The notes: a model not told the origin generated them from the sequence alone. A stretch of DNA of 64,000 nucleotides from Psychroserpens ponticola (GCF_023556315.2 NZ_CP116221.1:3176001-3240000), one strand, 5' to 3'; numbered from the stretch's first letter, positions 1 to 9,111 are shown. Translations and numbers: made by a program.

Positions 1-593
1 TAAATTTGAGCCAATACTTTATTTTCTTTTTTATGATTTAAAAACCGCTTCAAAACCGTTTTTAATTGTTGACTCGTTTTTATTTCGTCATTTTTTCTTT
101 CTTCAACAATAGCTTTTGCCATTGCTGGCGCTTGTCTTAATTCACCATACAGAAACAAGACTTGTCTTATTTGCTCCTCATCATAATCATTAACCACATG
201 ATAGGCCGAAACCGCATCATCTTGATTCATTCTCATATCCAAGTCAGCTTCAAAGCGTGTAGAAAATCCACGTCCAGCAACATCAAACTGATGAGATGAG
301 ACCCCAAAATCGGCTAAGACTCCGTCTACTTCTTTTGCACCATAGAATCGCAAAAACCGCCTAACATATCTAAAATTCTCATTGATCAATGTGAATCGAT
401 CATCATCAATCGTATTTAAAAGAGCATCTTTATCCTGATCGAAAGCAAATAGTTTTCCACTAGGACCTAATCGCTTTAAAATTTCTTTACTGTGACCACC
501 ACCACCAAACGTCACGTCGACATATATTCCATCTGGCTTTATATCCAAACCATCAACGGTCTCTTTAAGTAAAACTGGATTATGATATTCCAT
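1..593 (-). CDS. rsmH: 16S rRNA (cytosine(1402)-N(4))-methyltransferase RsmH, 3' end outside window
   Basis: RsmH (MraW) methylates N4 of C1402 in the 16S rRNA decoding centre using SAM. The reading frame begins with ATG at 593 (MEYHNPVLLKETVDGL) and is still open at base 1, so only about 197 N-terminal residues are present. The SAM-binding loop GGGGHS lies near residues 30-35, and the family motif GVSSHQFD followed by GRGFS is seen near residues 95-110. The start codon lies inside the end of mraZ (14-nt overlap), the usual coupled arrangement at the head of the dcw division/cell-wall cluster. Identification is firm; the missing part is beyond the window edge. Confidence 0.97.
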   Translation of the reverse strand, partial: MEYHNPVLLKETVDGLDIKPDGIYVDVTFGGGGHSKEILKRLGPSGKLFAFDQDKDALLNTIDDDRFTLINENFRYVRRFLRFYGAKEVDGVLADFGVSSHQFDVAGRGFSTRFEADLDMRMNQDDAVSAYHVVNDYDEEQIRQVLFLYGELRQAPAMAKAIVEERKNDEIKTSQQLKTVLKRFLNHKKENKVLAQI

Positions 594-1047
594 CTTCATC
601 ATCTTGTCCCATAACTTCTTCTGCTAAATCAGCAAAATCACCTGTGGCATCATCAATAGCTTTTTCATACTTATCCTTATCCCAAATTTCAATAATATTA
701 ATTGCTGAAGACACTACAACTTCTTTAGTAATACCAGAAAAAACAACTAAATCTTTCGGAATCAATAATCGACCAGCTGCATCAACTTCTACCATTTTCA
801 AGCCAGCTGTAAATCGACGAATGAAATCATTATTCTTTTTTTTAAAACGATTTAACTTATTCACTTTCTGCATCAAAACCTCCCACTCACTCATTGGATA
901 AAGCTCTAAACAAGGCTGAAAAACAGCGCGCTTCAAAACAAAACCGTTTTGCAAAACTGGAAGCAACTGCTTTTTTATTGCAGCCGGAAGCATAAGCCTT
1001 CCTTTGGCATCCACTTTACATTCATAAGTTCCAATTAATGGGTTCAA
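580..1047 (-). CDS. mraZ: Division/cell wall cluster transcriptional regulator MraZ
   Basis: MraZ is a ring-forming DNA-binding protein that controls its own dcw operon. The 155-residue product has the two expected AbrB-like halves: YECKVDAKGRLMLP near residues 9-22 and VEVDAAGRLLIP near residues 86-97, each with the D-x-x-G-R-x-x-[IL]-P signature. Length is normal for the family. It is the first gene of the operon and overlaps rsmH by 14 nt. Upstream lie three evenly phased GTGG boxes and a consensus -7 element, so autoregulation is likely (inference from position plus known MraZ biology). Confidence 0.97.
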   Translation of the reverse strand: MNPLIGTYECKVDAKGRLMLPAAIKKQLLPVLQNGFVLKRAVFQPCLELYPMSEWEVLMQKVNKLNRFKKKNNDFIRRFTAGLKMVEVDAAGRLLIPKDLVVFSGITKEVVVSSAINIIEIWDKDKYEKAIDDATGDFADLAEEVMGQDDEDGIS

Positions 1048-1081
1048 ACTGATTGATTTAACGCTACTAGCGATTAAGAGT

Positions 1082-1089
1082 CAAATATA
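1082..1089 (-). promoter_or_regulatory. mraZ promoter -7 element
   Basis: TATATTTG on the minus strand matches the Bacteroidota -7 consensus TAnnTTTG. It lies 34 nt upstream of the mraZ ATG and immediately downstream of the GTGG repeat array. A well-spaced -33 TTTG is not clear; a TTG inside the repeat array is only 15 bp away. Confidence 0.6.
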
Positions 1090-1101
1090 TCGAAAAATAT
1101 C

Positions 1102-1125
1102 CCACAATTTACCACTATACTCCAC
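1102..1125 (-). promoter_or_regulatory. Putative MraZ operator: three GTGG direct repeats with exact 10-bp period
   Basis: On the minus strand GTGG occurs at 1122-1125, 1112-1115 and 1102-1105, so the period is exactly 10 bp. Known MraZ sites (TGGGN repeats in E. coli, AAAGTG repeats in mollicutes) are also direct repeats with a 10-bp period upstream of mraZ. The array sits 55-78 bp before the mraZ start and directly upstream of the -7 element. Confidence 0.8.
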
Positions 1126-1308
1126 TTTTGTTGATAAATTTTCAATCGATCATGATTTTCGACCGATTTCAAAGCCCTTATTAAGTATTAAGATTTTAAA
1201 AATCAGAGCTCTAATGAAAAAAAATCAATCCCAAAATCATTGTTAACATCTCATTAGCATTAGATTAATTACAATTAAAAATTATAGAAATGTTTTAATT
1301 GAAATACC

Positions 1309-1316
1309 TATATTTG
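1309..1316 (+). promoter_or_regulatory. Promoter -7 element of the alpha/beta hydrolase-engB operon
   Basis: TATATTTG matches TAnnTTTG and ends 25 nt before the ATG at 1342. Together with the divergent mraZ promoter it makes 1048-1341 a bidirectional regulatory region. No convincing -33 element was seen. Confidence 0.55.
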
Positions 1317-1341
1317 TTTTTGATCAAATGACCTATAATTA

Positions 1342-2106
1342 ATGGCGTATCGTTTAAAGAAGGAAAAAGAATTCAGTTATATTGAAGTTGGTGAAGGCAC
1401 ACCAATTATAGTATTACATGGACTAATGGGTGGATTAAGCAACTTTGATGCAGTAACTACTTTTTTCAGTGAAAAAGGCTATAAAGTTCTGATACCAGAG
1501 CTGCCTATATATTCGATGTCGCTGATAAAGACTAATGTGAAAAATTTCGCAAAATACCTTTATGATTTTATAGAGTTCAAAGGTTTTGATGAAGTTATCT
1601 TGTTAGGAAATTCTCTCGGAGGACATATTGGTCTCTATCATACAAAATTATATCCAACTAAAGTTAAAGGACTAATAATTACTGGAAGTTCTGGTTTATA
1701 TGAAAGCGCAATGGGTGGAGGTTACACAAAACGAGGTGACTATGAAGTGATTAAGAAAAAAGCACAAGAAGTTTTTTATGATCCAGAAGTTGCAACTAAA
1801 GACATCGTTGATGAAGTTTACGAAACGGTTAACGACAGGAATAAACTCATAAAAACACTTGCTATAGCAAAAAGCGCAATAAGACACAATATGGCTAAAG
1901 ATTTGCCGAAAATGGCTTTGCCAGTTTGTATAATTTGGGGCAAAAATGACACTGTCACTCCTCCAGAAGTAGCAAATGAATTCAATCAACTTTTACCAAA
2001 TTCTGATTTATTTTGGATTGACAAATGTGGACACGCAGCAATGATGGAGCATCCAAAACAATTCAACGATATACTTTATTCTTGGTTTAAAGAACGTAAT
2101 TTCTAA
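1342..2106 (+). CDS. Alpha/beta fold hydrolase
   Basis: A 254-residue cytoplasmic alpha/beta hydrolase with no signal peptide. Visible catalytic elements are the oxyanion-hole region VLHGLMGG near residue 25, the nucleophile elbow [11 protein letters not shown] near residues 86-96 (Ser nucleophile), an acid in WGKNDTVTP near residues 200-208 and His in [11 protein letters not shown] near residue 230. The substrate cannot be read from the sequence. It is divergent from mraZ and is followed 29 nt later by engB, a linkage usual in Flavobacteriaceae and suggesting co-transcription. Confidence 0.9.
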   Translation: MAYRLKKEKEFSYIEVGEGTPIIVLHGLMGGLSNFDAVTTFFSEKGYKVLIPELPIYSMSLIKTNVKNFAKYLYDFIEFKGFDEVILLGNSLGGHIGLYHTKLYPTKVKGLIITGSSGLYESAMGGGYTKRGDYEVIKKKAQEVFYDPEVATKDIVDEVYETVNDRNKLIKTLAIAKSAIRHNMAKDLPKMALPVCIIWGKNDTVTPPEVANEFNQLLPNSDLFWIDKCGHAAMMEHPKQFNDILYSWFKERNF

Positions 2107-2135
2107 CACTATCGCTTTCACGAAAAACCTATTTT

Positions 2136-2744
2136 ATGCTTATTAAAACTGCTGAATTCGTAATAAGTAATTCTGATGTAGATAAATGTCCTAAAGATAT
2201 GCTACCAGAATATGCCTTTATAGGCAGAAGTAATGTAGGAAAGTCTTCATTAATCAATATGTTGACGAATCATAAAAACCTTGCAAAGACTTCAGGACGA
2301 CCAGGAAAAACACAACTTATAAATCACTTCCTAATTAATAAAAATTGGTTTCTAGTTGACTTACCCGGTTATGGGTATGCGAAAGTTTCAAAAACAGCAA
2401 AACGGAAATTTCAGAAGTTTATTACGAATTATTTTGAGAAGCGAAAACAATTAGTTTCAGCTTTTGTTTTAGTTGACATTAGACATGAACCTCAAAAAAT
2501 TGATTTAGAATTTATGGAATATTTAGGCATTAGTGAAATTCCGTTTTCAATTATTTTCACCAAAGCTGATAAGTTAAAACCAAAAGCAATTGAAAGAAAT
2601 GTTGAATATTATTGTCAAGAACTCCTAAAGACATGGGAAGAATTACCTCCACATTTTGTAAGTTCATCTTCCAAAGCTATTGGACGTGACGAAGTGCTTC
2701 AGTTTATAGGAAACACAAATCTACAGATTAACACAATGCGTTAG
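2136..2744 (+). CDS. engB: Ribosome biogenesis GTP-binding protein YihA/YsxC (EngB)
   Basis: TRAFAC-class GTPase required for late assembly of the large ribosomal subunit. The 202-residue protein shows G1 [12 protein letters not shown] near residues 30-41, a conserved SGRPGKTQ switch region, G3 [10 protein letters not shown] near residues 74-83 and G4 FTKADK near residues 141-146, with the typical EngB spacing. Length is normal. It follows the hydrolase at 29 nt and ends 7 nt before the convergent ABC permease gene, with no clear terminator between them. Confidence 0.97.
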   Translation: MLIKTAEFVISNSDVDKCPKDMLPEYAFIGRSNVGKSSLINMLTNHKNLAKTSGRPGKTQLINHFLINKNWFLVDLPGYGYAKVSKTAKRKFQKFITNYFEKRKQLVSAFVLVDIRHEPQKIDLEFMEYLGISEIPFSIIFTKADKLKPKAIERNVEYYCQELLKTWEELPPHFVSSSSKAIGRDEVLQFIGNTNLQINTMR

Positions 2745-2751
2745 TCCCTTT

Positions 2752-3846
2752 TTAAGTTTTCACATCTAAAGCATCTCTAAGTGCATTTCCTATTAACATA
2801 AAGGCCATTACCAAAATCATAATACAAAAACCAGGTATTAACGCTAAATAAGGTTTGCCCAAAATAATATAATTATAATGATCCTTTATCATTGCTCCCC
2901 AACTTGACATTGGTGGCTGAGCTCCTATCCCCAAAAAACTAAGCCCACTTTCTATAAGTATTGCTGCGGCAAAATTAGCAGCAGATATTACTATAATTGG
3001 AGCCATTATATTTGGCAAAATATGCTTAGTAATAATTCTAAAATCATTAAACCCTAAAGCTTTAGCTGCTGTAACATATTGCATTTCCTTAGCACTAATA
3101 ATTTGTCCTCTTACAACTCTAGCCACTTCAACCCACATTGTTAATCCAACAGCAATAAACACTTGCCAAAACCCTTTCCCTAAAGCTAAAGTAATTGCAA
3201 TAACCAAAAGTAATGTAGGAATTGACCAAGTAACATTTATGAACCACATTATTAAGGTATCAATTTTACCTCCATAGTAGCCTGCTATACTTCCCATGAT
3301 TATGCCAATTACTAAAGAAATAAAAACGGCAATAAAACCAATAAAAAAAGAAATTCTTGAACCAACCAAAACTCTACTTAAAAGATCTCTTCCATATTTA
3401 TCAGTTCCAAAAACGAAGGTCTTTTCTTTAATAAAAGCCGTATAGTCATTGCTAGGAAAACGACTAATACTAATTGACTTATCAACACCAATCAAGCCAT
3501 CTGAAGCATATTCTGTGTAAACTAATTCTTGCTTTTCAATTTTGTAGTTTGTTATTGGAATCTCTGTATCGGTCTTAAGCTTTCCATAAAAAAATTGTGA
3601 TAAAAAACTTTGTTCGATATCTAATTCTGAGGGAAAACACAGAAGCGTCACTTTAAACCCTGGAGATTTTGAATGAATAGACAAATGCATTTGATTTGCA
3701 TTTTGTGAATTATCTGGTGCAATAACATAAGCAAATACAGAAACGAGACCAATACTTACAATAAGCCAAAAACTTAAAACGCCCCAAAAGTTTTTTTTAA
3801 ACTTTTGAAGCGCTAATTGTGTTAATGAGCCACTATTATTACTCAT
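2752..3846 (-). CDS. ABC transporter permease, DppC/OppC type
   Basis: A 364-residue inner-membrane permease of the dipeptide/oligopeptide (BPD_transp_1) family. An N-terminal membrane segment (residues about 18-43) is followed by a periplasmic stretch up to about residue 135 containing FVFGTDKYGRDLLSR, then five further membrane helices. The cytoplasmic EAA loop that docks to the ATPase is visible as AAKALGFNDFRI...HILPN near residues 243-265. The matching DppB-type permease, ATPase and binding protein are not in the window. It starts 1 nt after the stop of the Prc protease gene, so the two are probably co-transcribed. The substrate is not predictable. Confidence 0.9.
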   Translation of the reverse strand: MSNNSGSLTQLALQKFKKNFWGVLSFWLIVSIGLVSVFAYVIAPDNSQNANQMHLSIHSKSPGFKVTLLCFPSELDIEQSFLSQFFYGKLKTDTEIPITNYKIEKQELVYTEYASDGLIGVDKSISISRFPSNDYTAFIKEKTFVFGTDKYGRDLLSRVLVGSRISFFIGFIAVFISLVIGIIMGSIAGYYGGKIDTLIMWFINVTWSIPTLLLVIAITLALGKGFWQVFIAVGLTMWVEVARVVRGQIISAKEMQYVTAAKALGFNDFRIITKHILPNIMAPIIVISAANFAAAILIESGLSFLGIGAQPPMSSWGAMIKDHYNYIILGKPYLALIPGFCIMILVMAFMLIGNALRDALDVKT

Positions 3847-3847
3847 A

Positions 3848-6043
3848 TTAATTTTTTACAGAAGTCGCAACTTTTGTTTTAATTCCGTAAGTCATTTTTA
3901 AATCGTTTAAAACATTAAGAGCTTCTTCGATATAAACATCTTTACTTAAGCTTGTGTGCCAACGTTCACGCTTTTCTTTTAAAACAGAATCTTGTTCCAT
4001 TAATTTCAACTCTTGAGATAGCGATTCAAAAGTAAGACTCGTTTGATATTTTGAAAGATCTTCAAATCGTTTAGCTTCTTTTTCACTAACTTCTAATGAG
4101 GCTTTGTAGTCGTTATAGTTTAAAGGAAACAAATCCTTATCTCTAATCTTTTTAACCCATTGTGCATTTTGATCAATTAACTTTAACTGTTCATTATCAG
4201 ACATGCGTTTTTTGCTTTTTGCAATAGTAGCATCATAATCAAAATAACTATCCCAAACCTCATAATCTGCAGGTTCAATTTGACTCCAAGGCAAAGGATT
4301 TTCTTCGTTCTTTTCTCCAATATCAATATAACTATATCGATTTGGAATCACAACATCACTTTTAACACCTTCTAATTGATTAGATCCTCCATTAATTCTA
4401 TAGAATTTTTGAATGGTCAATTTTAAAGCACCAACATCACCACTTGTATTATTTTTAACCATTCGGTTAAGATCTACAACAGTTTGCACTGTTCCTTTTC
4501 CAAAAGTTTGATCACTACCAATTATGATTGCTCTTTTATAATCTTGCATTGCAGCAGCCATAATTTCTGAAGCTGAAGCTGAAAATTCATTAACTAAAAT
4601 CACTAACGGTCCATCCCAAACTATAGAGCGATCTCGATCCATCAACACTTCTTTAGGCTCACCTGATGTTTTAACTTGTACCACTGGACCTTCTTTAATG
4701 AAGAATCCTGCCATATCTACAACTGTTTGTAAAGATCCACCACCATTATTTCTTAGGTCAAGAACAAGACCTTCCATTCCTTCAGCTTTTAATCTTTCAA
4801 TTTCAATTTTCACATCTGAAGCCGCATTACGATTATTCACATCATTAAAATCGACATAAAATCTAGGTAAATCAATGATACCATACTTTTTTCCGTCTTT
4901 GATAACTGTTGAAGATTTAGCATAAGTTTCACCCATTTCTACAACGTCTCTTGTTATCGTAATATCTTGAATTGTTCCATCTACTTTTTTCACTGTAAGT
5001 ATTACATCTGTCCCTTTAGGCCCTTTAATAAACTTAACAGCATCACTCGTTCGCATACCGACAACATTTAGTGCTTCCTCTTCGTCTTCTTGCCTCACTT
5101 TTAAGATTTGGTCTCCAGCTTCAAGTTCCTTCTGCCTCCAAGCTGGTCCACCAGCAATGACTTCCATAATAGTAATAACATCCATCTTTTTTTGAAGCCT
5201 CGCACCTATCCCTTCAAATTTCCCAGATATATCAGCATCAAAACGCTCTCTATCTTCTGGCTCATAATATGCCGTATGAGGATCGTATTCACGAACAATT
5301 ACATTTAAATAAACAGACAATAAATCTTCTCTTTGTCTGTCTTCCATGTATTCATATAATTCATTTAATGCTTTTAATGTAAGTCCACGTGCTTCTTCTT
5401 CTAATTCTGTAAGTGATTTCTCAACTGGAACAGACTTTTTAGAATTATCTATTTCCTTTTTGCCTTCAGAATCTGAGTCGTTAGTACGTTTCAGACCTCT
5501 TTCCTGTTGCGCGATTAAATCATCGTAATTAGCTATAGTTGAAAACTTAAGTTGATGCCTCCATCTTTCTATTAATTCATCCTTAGAATTGACATACTCT
5601 AACTCTTCATACTTTGTCGAAAAATCTTCATTACGCGAAAAATCAAAAGGATTCTTTAAAACATCTTTATAAATTTCTTTAGACTCTGCTAGTCTTTGCA
5701 CATAACGACTATAAGCCAAATCAAAGAACGTCAAATCATATGCCTTTAGCTGTTCATCTAAATCTGTTTTGTATTTTTCAAATTCACTAATATCAGACGC
5801 ATGAAAATAGCGTTTTAATGGATCTAGTTGTTCTAGAAACTCATCAAAAATTTCTTGTGAAAAATCGTCATTAATATCTAGAGGATTAAAGTGTGTTTGA
5901 TCAAGTAAATAAGTGACTAGTTCAATCACTAACTGATCTTTATCTGGTCCTTCAAATTTTTTAGATGTAAAACTGCATGAAGCAAAAGCCAACAGTAACA
6001 CCAAAAGCAATAATTTATAATTCCTTTGCATAATATTTCTCAT
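3848..6043 (-). CDS. prc: Carboxy-terminal processing (tail-specific) protease Prc, S41 family lipoprotein
   Basis: Periplasmic serine protease that trims C termini of envelope proteins. The N-terminus carries a lipoprotein signal with lipobox LLAFASC (Cys 23), so the enzyme is probably membrane-anchored. Order: N-terminal TSP domain, PDZ around residues 265-350 (FEGIGARLQKK...GGPAWR), S41 catalytic core with the Ser-containing NEFSASASEIMA and Lys-containing FGKGTVQ (about residues 485-520), then a long C-terminal DUF3340-type region. At 731 residues it matches Prc rather than short CtpA. ATG at 6031 (MQRNYKLLL) is an equally good start with a more standard signal. The ABC permease follows immediately. 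Confidence 0.95.
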   Translation of the reverse strand: MRNIMQRNYKLLLLVLLLAFASCSFTSKKFEGPDKDQLVIELVTYLLDQTHFNPLDINDDFSQEIFDEFLEQLDPLKRYFHASDISEFEKYKTDLDEQLKAYDLTFFDLAYSRYVQRLAESKEIYKDVLKNPFDFSRNEDFSTKYEELEYVNSKDELIERWRHQLKFSTIANYDDLIAQQERGLKRTNDSDSEGKKEIDNSKKSVPVEKSLTELEEEARGLTLKALNELYEYMEDRQREDLLSVYLNVIVREYDPHTAYYEPEDRERFDADISGKFEGIGARLQKKMDVITIMEVIAGGPAWRQKELEAGDQILKVRQEDEEEALNVVGMRTSDAVKFIKGPKGTDVILTVKKVDGTIQDITITRDVVEMGETYAKSSTVIKDGKKYGIIDLPRFYVDFNDVNNRNAASDVKIEIERLKAEGMEGLVLDLRNNGGGSLQTVVDMAGFFIKEGPVVQVKTSGEPKEVLMDRDRSIVWDGPLVILVNEFSASASEIMAAAMQDYKRAIIIGSDQTFGKGTVQTVVDLNRMVKNNTSGDVGALKLTIQKFYRINGGSNQLEGVKSDVVIPNRYSYIDIGEKNEENPLPWSQIEPADYEVWDSYFDYDATIAKSKKRMSDNEQLKLIDQNAQWVKKIRDKDLFPLNYNDYKASLEVSEKEAKRFEDLSKYQTSLTFESLSQELKLMEQDSVLKEKRERWHTSLSKDVYIEEALNVLNDLKMTYGIKTKVATSVKN

Positions 6044-6216
6044 AGTTCATTTTTTATGTAACAGAACATATTTAAGCTTATTAATTAACCTATTTTATGT
6101 AATGACATAGAATTCATAATTTCTACTAAAGTAAAAGAAAAAACCATGCCAATAAAATCAAGTGCTAATAATTTTTTGTTAAACCTTTATTTATAGGATT
6201 TCCAAGCCTGTTTATG

Positions 6217-6224
6217 TACTTTTG
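6217..6224 (+). promoter_or_regulatory. surE promoter -7 element
   Basis: TACTTTTG matches TAnnTTTG, 22 nt before the ATG at 6247. Its position directly overlaps codons that would follow an upstream in-frame ATG at 6214, which argues that translation starts at 6247. Confidence 0.6.
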
Positions 6225-6246
6225 CAAGTGTCAAAAAAACAGACAA

Positions 6247-7020
6247 ATGTCGAAAAAACCACTTATTCTAGTAACCAACGATGATGGTATCACAGCTCCT
6301 GGTATTAGAACGCTAATTGAAGTCATGACTACAATTGGAGATGTAGTTGTTGTTGCTCCAGATAGTCCTCAAAGCGGAATGGGTCATGCTATTACTATAA
6401 ATTCTACGTTACATGTTGAAAAAGTAATTATAGACAAGGGCTTACAGGAAGAGTATAGTTGTTCTGGTACTCCAGCAGATTGTGTAAAGCTTGGTGTAAA
6501 ACAGCTATTAGACAGACGACCTGATTTATGTGTGTCTGGAATTAATCATGGATCAAACTCATCAATAAACGTTATTTATTCAGGCACAATGAGTGCTGCC
6601 ATTGAAGCTGGAGTAGAAGGAATTCCTGCAATTGGGTTTTCGTTATGTGATTATAATTGGAGTGCGAATTTTGATGCTTGTAAGACCTATATAAAATCTA
6701 TAGCTAAAAACGTACTTGATCATGGTCTAGACAGTGGAACTGTTCTCAATGTGAATTTCCCTAATCTAGATAAAAACGACATTAAAGGTATAAAAATATG
6801 TCGTCAAGCAAAAGCCAATTGGGAAGAAGAGTTTGACAAACGTACTAATCCACAAGGTAGAGATTATTATTGGTTAACAGGTAAATTTGTAAACTTAGAC
6901 CATGGAGAAGACACAGATGAATGGGCTTTAGCTAATGGCTATGTTTCTGTTGTTCCAATTCAATTTGACTTAACAGCTCATCAAAGCATTCAACAACTAA
7001 ACACTTGGAGATTTGACTAA
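6247..7020 (+). CDS. surE: 5'/3'-nucleotidase SurE
   Basis: SurE is a divalent-metal nucleoside monophosphate phosphatase linked to stationary-phase survival. The metal site VTNDDG is at residues 8-13, followed by family motifs APDSPQSGMGHAI (about residues 38-50), GTPADCVK and SGINHGSN with YSGTMSAA further on. I use ATG 6247 (MSKKPLILVTNDDG), not the in-frame ATG at 6214, because the longer form adds MYFCKCQKNRQ, absent from the family pattern, and would begin upstream of the -7 element. The product has 257 residues, normal for SurE. The next gene overlaps its stop. Confidence 0.96.
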   Translation: MSKKPLILVTNDDGITAPGIRTLIEVMTTIGDVVVVAPDSPQSGMGHAITINSTLHVEKVIIDKGLQEEYSCSGTPADCVKLGVKQLLDRRPDLCVSGINHGSNSSINVIYSGTMSAAIEAGVEGIPAIGFSLCDYNWSANFDACKTYIKSIAKNVLDHGLDSGTVLNVNFPNLDKNDIKGIKICRQAKANWEEEFDKRTNPQGRDYYWLTGKFVNLDHGEDTDEWALANGYVSVVPIQFDLTAHQSIQQLNTWRFD

Positions 7021-7297
7021 TAAAGAAGTACTCATTGGAATAATAATAGGCTTAATTGCCAGCGCAGTAGGAGTTATATTATCGCTATTATTTTTTGGCA
7101 CAGGAGAATCTATAAGTGATTCTTTAAGTATCGCAATAGCTCAAAGCGTTTTTACTAAACTAGTAAGTATTGGTGCACTTTTAAATTTAGGTGCTTTCTT
7201 TTTGTTTGTAAATACTGACAAAGAATTAAGAGCTAAAGGTGTTCTTATTGCTACAATAATTGTAGCTTTAATAACCATTATTATTAGATTTACATAA
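7013..7297 (+). CDS. Small membrane protein of unknown function
   Basis: A 94-residue, strongly hydrophobic protein with three predicted membrane helices (about residues 6-29, 45-67 and 74-92) and almost no soluble part. I do not recognise a named family. No ATG is available at the N-terminus; the best start is TTG at 7013, which overlaps the surE stop by 8 nt and would be translated by coupling with surE. The position between surE and lpxB and the plausible helix pattern support a real gene. The start is the least certain part. Confidence 0.7.
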   Translation: MTNKEVLIGIIIGLIASAVGVILSLLFFGTGESISDSLSIAIAQSVFTKLVSIGALLNLGAFFLFVNTDKELRAKGVLIATIIVALITIIIRFT

Positions 7298-7374
7298 ATG
7301 ATAGCCGATAATTGGCAATAATCAATAACTCTAAAATAATATATTCAACTACTTATTTGAGGAATTTTAAATAA

Positions 7375-8484
7375 ATGAAATATTATATCATTGCTGGCGA
7401 AGCCTCTGGAGACTTACATGGTTCCAATCTGATGAAAGCATTACAAAATCATGATGTAAATGCCGAATTTAGATTTTGGGGAGGCGATCTTATGCAAGCA
7501 GTTGGTGGCAATTTAGTAACACACTATAAGGATCGTTCTTTTATGGGTTTTGCAGAAGTGGTTTTTAATCTTCGTAAAATTTTAGGCTTGATTAGTTTCT
7601 GTAAAAACGACATTGAATGCTACCAACCTGATGTAATTATTTTCATAGATAATTCTGGATTTAATCTTCGTATTGCTAAATGGGCAAAAGAAAAAAATTA
7701 TAAAACACATTATTATATCTCACCTCAAGTATGGGCATCTCGAGCTGGTCGTGTTGAAAAAATAAAGCGTGATGTTGATGCCATGTATGTCATCCTTCCT
7801 TTTGAAAAGGAATTTTACGCCAAATATAATTATGATGTGTATTTTGTTGGACATCCATTAATTGATGCCATATCAGACAGGCAGCAGGTTGATGAAAAAA
7901 CGTTTAGAAATGAATACAATCTTAGTGACAAACCTATAATAGCACTTTTACCTGGAAGCAGGAAACAAGAAATCACAAAAATGCTTGGTGTCATGTTGAG
8001 TTTAGTCAATGATTTTAAAGGCTATCAATTTGTAATCGCTGGAGCACCTAGTCAAGAGTTTAGTTTTTATAACTCATATATTAAGCAAGACAATGTGGCT
8101 TTTATTTCAAATAAAACCTACGATTTATTAAGTGTATCTCATGCTGCTCTGGTTACTTCTGGAACAGCAACTTTAGAAGCTGCATTATTTAAAGTACCTC
8201 AAGTGGTTTGTTATAAAGCGAATAGTATTTCGTATCAAATAGCAAAACGAATTATTACATTAAAATTCATTTCTCTGGTTAATTTAATAATGGATCGTGA
8301 AGTTGTTACTGAATTAATTCAAGGTGATTTAAACAAAAAACGACTTAAAAAAGAACTTGTAAAGATTCTTAATGACGACGAACGAATTCGACTGTTTATT
8401 GATTACTACGATTTAGAAAAGAAATTAGGTGGAAAAGGCGCAAGTGATACTACAGCAAAACTTATTTTTGACAGTTGTAAATAA
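7375..8484 (+). CDS. lpxB: Lipid-A-disaccharide synthase
   Basis: LpxB (GT19) joins UDP-diacylglucosamine and lipid X to form the tetraacyl disaccharide of lipid A at the inner membrane surface. The 369-residue product starts with MKYYIIAGEASGDLHGSN, the diagnostic N-terminal motif, and shows YYISPQVWASR near residue 118, FVGHPLID near residues 158-165, LLPGSRKQEI near residues 191-200 and the sugar-nucleotide segment TSGTATLEAALF near residues 261-272. Length is normal. It lies 77 nt after the small membrane protein gene and indicates an LPS outer membrane. Confidence 0.97.
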   Translation: MKYYIIAGEASGDLHGSNLMKALQNHDVNAEFRFWGGDLMQAVGGNLVTHYKDRSFMGFAEVVFNLRKILGLISFCKNDIECYQPDVIIFIDNSGFNLRIAKWAKEKNYKTHYYISPQVWASRAGRVEKIKRDVDAMYVILPFEKEFYAKYNYDVYFVGHPLIDAISDRQQVDEKTFRNEYNLSDKPIIALLPGSRKQEITKMLGVMLSLVNDFKGYQFVIAGAPSQEFSFYNSYIKQDNVAFISNKTYDLLSVSHAALVTSGTATLEAALFKVPQVVCYKANSISYQIAKRIITLKFISLVNLIMDREVVTELIQGDLNKKRLKKELVKILNDDERIRLFIDYYDLEKKLGGKGASDTTAKLIFDSCK

Positions 8485-8534
8485 CATTGTTGAAAAGACA
8501 AAAACCAACTCTTAACTTAATTCAATCTATTATC

Positions 8535-8542
8535 TATTTTTG
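8535..8542 (+). promoter_or_regulatory. Possible -7 element for the NlpC/P60 lipoprotein gene
   Basis: TATTTTTG fits TAnnTTTG and ends 17 nt before the ATG at 8560. There is no obvious -33 partner, so this is only suggestive. Confidence 0.4.
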
Positions 8543-8559
8543 ATAATCAAATTTAGTTT

Positions 8560-9072
8560 ATGAAAAAAATCACCCTACTTCTTATTGTATGCCTTAGTTT
8601 TGGTAGTTGTAATTCTTCCAAAGGCATAAAAACTAAAAAGTCAAAAACCACTAAAGTTAGTAAACACACTTCTATTTCTAGACCTTCAAAAACTATTGAA
8701 CGTATTATTAATTATGCTCAAACTTTTGAAGGCACACGATATAAATATGGTGGCACCACTAAACGAGGTATGGATTGTTCAGGCCTTGTTGTAGTAGCTT
8801 TTGAAAAAGAAAACATCAAATTACCGAGAACTACTGGAGACCTCAAAAACACTGGAGAATGGATCGATGTTAAAAATGTGAAAGAAGGTGATTTGTTATT
8901 TTTTGCTACAAAAAAGAATAATCGAAATGTCAATCATGTTGGTATTGTCACCAAAAGCAGACCTGGTTTTGTTGAATTTATACATTCTACGTCTAGTAAA
9001 GGCGTAATTACTTCAAATTTATCTGAACGCTATTGGTATCAGGCTTATGTACAAGCAAGACGAATGATGTAG
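8560..9072 (+). CDS. NlpC/P60 (C40) cell-wall hydrolase, lipoprotein
   Basis: A 170-residue peptidoglycan endopeptidase-like protein. A signal peptide with lipobox SFGSC (Cys 17) predicts a lipoprotein. After a Lys/Ser/Thr-rich linker (residues 18-45) the C40 domain spans about 46-168, with catalytic Cys in MDCSGLVV (about residue 72) and His in NHVGIV (about residue 127); a second His follows in FIHS. The fold normally cleaves the gamma-D-Glu-diaminopimelate bond (family knowledge). It sits between lpxB and comEC, all on the same strand. Confidence 0.93.
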   Translation: MKKITLLLIVCLSFGSCNSSKGIKTKKSKTTKVSKHTSISRPSKTIERIINYAQTFEGTRYKYGGTTKRGMDCSGLVVVAFEKENIKLPRTTGDLKNTGEWIDVKNVKEGDLLFFATKKNNRNVNHVGIVTKSRPGFVEFIHSTSSKGVITSNLSERYWYQAYVQARRMM

Positions 9073-9111
9073 ATAATTTTCTATATATAGATTATTTACT
9101 ATATTTAGAGT

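Noticed and set aside
644-901. Open frames on the strand opposite mraZ and other genes
   Set aside because: They mirror the codon pattern of well-identified genes on the other strand and have no start context or family features.
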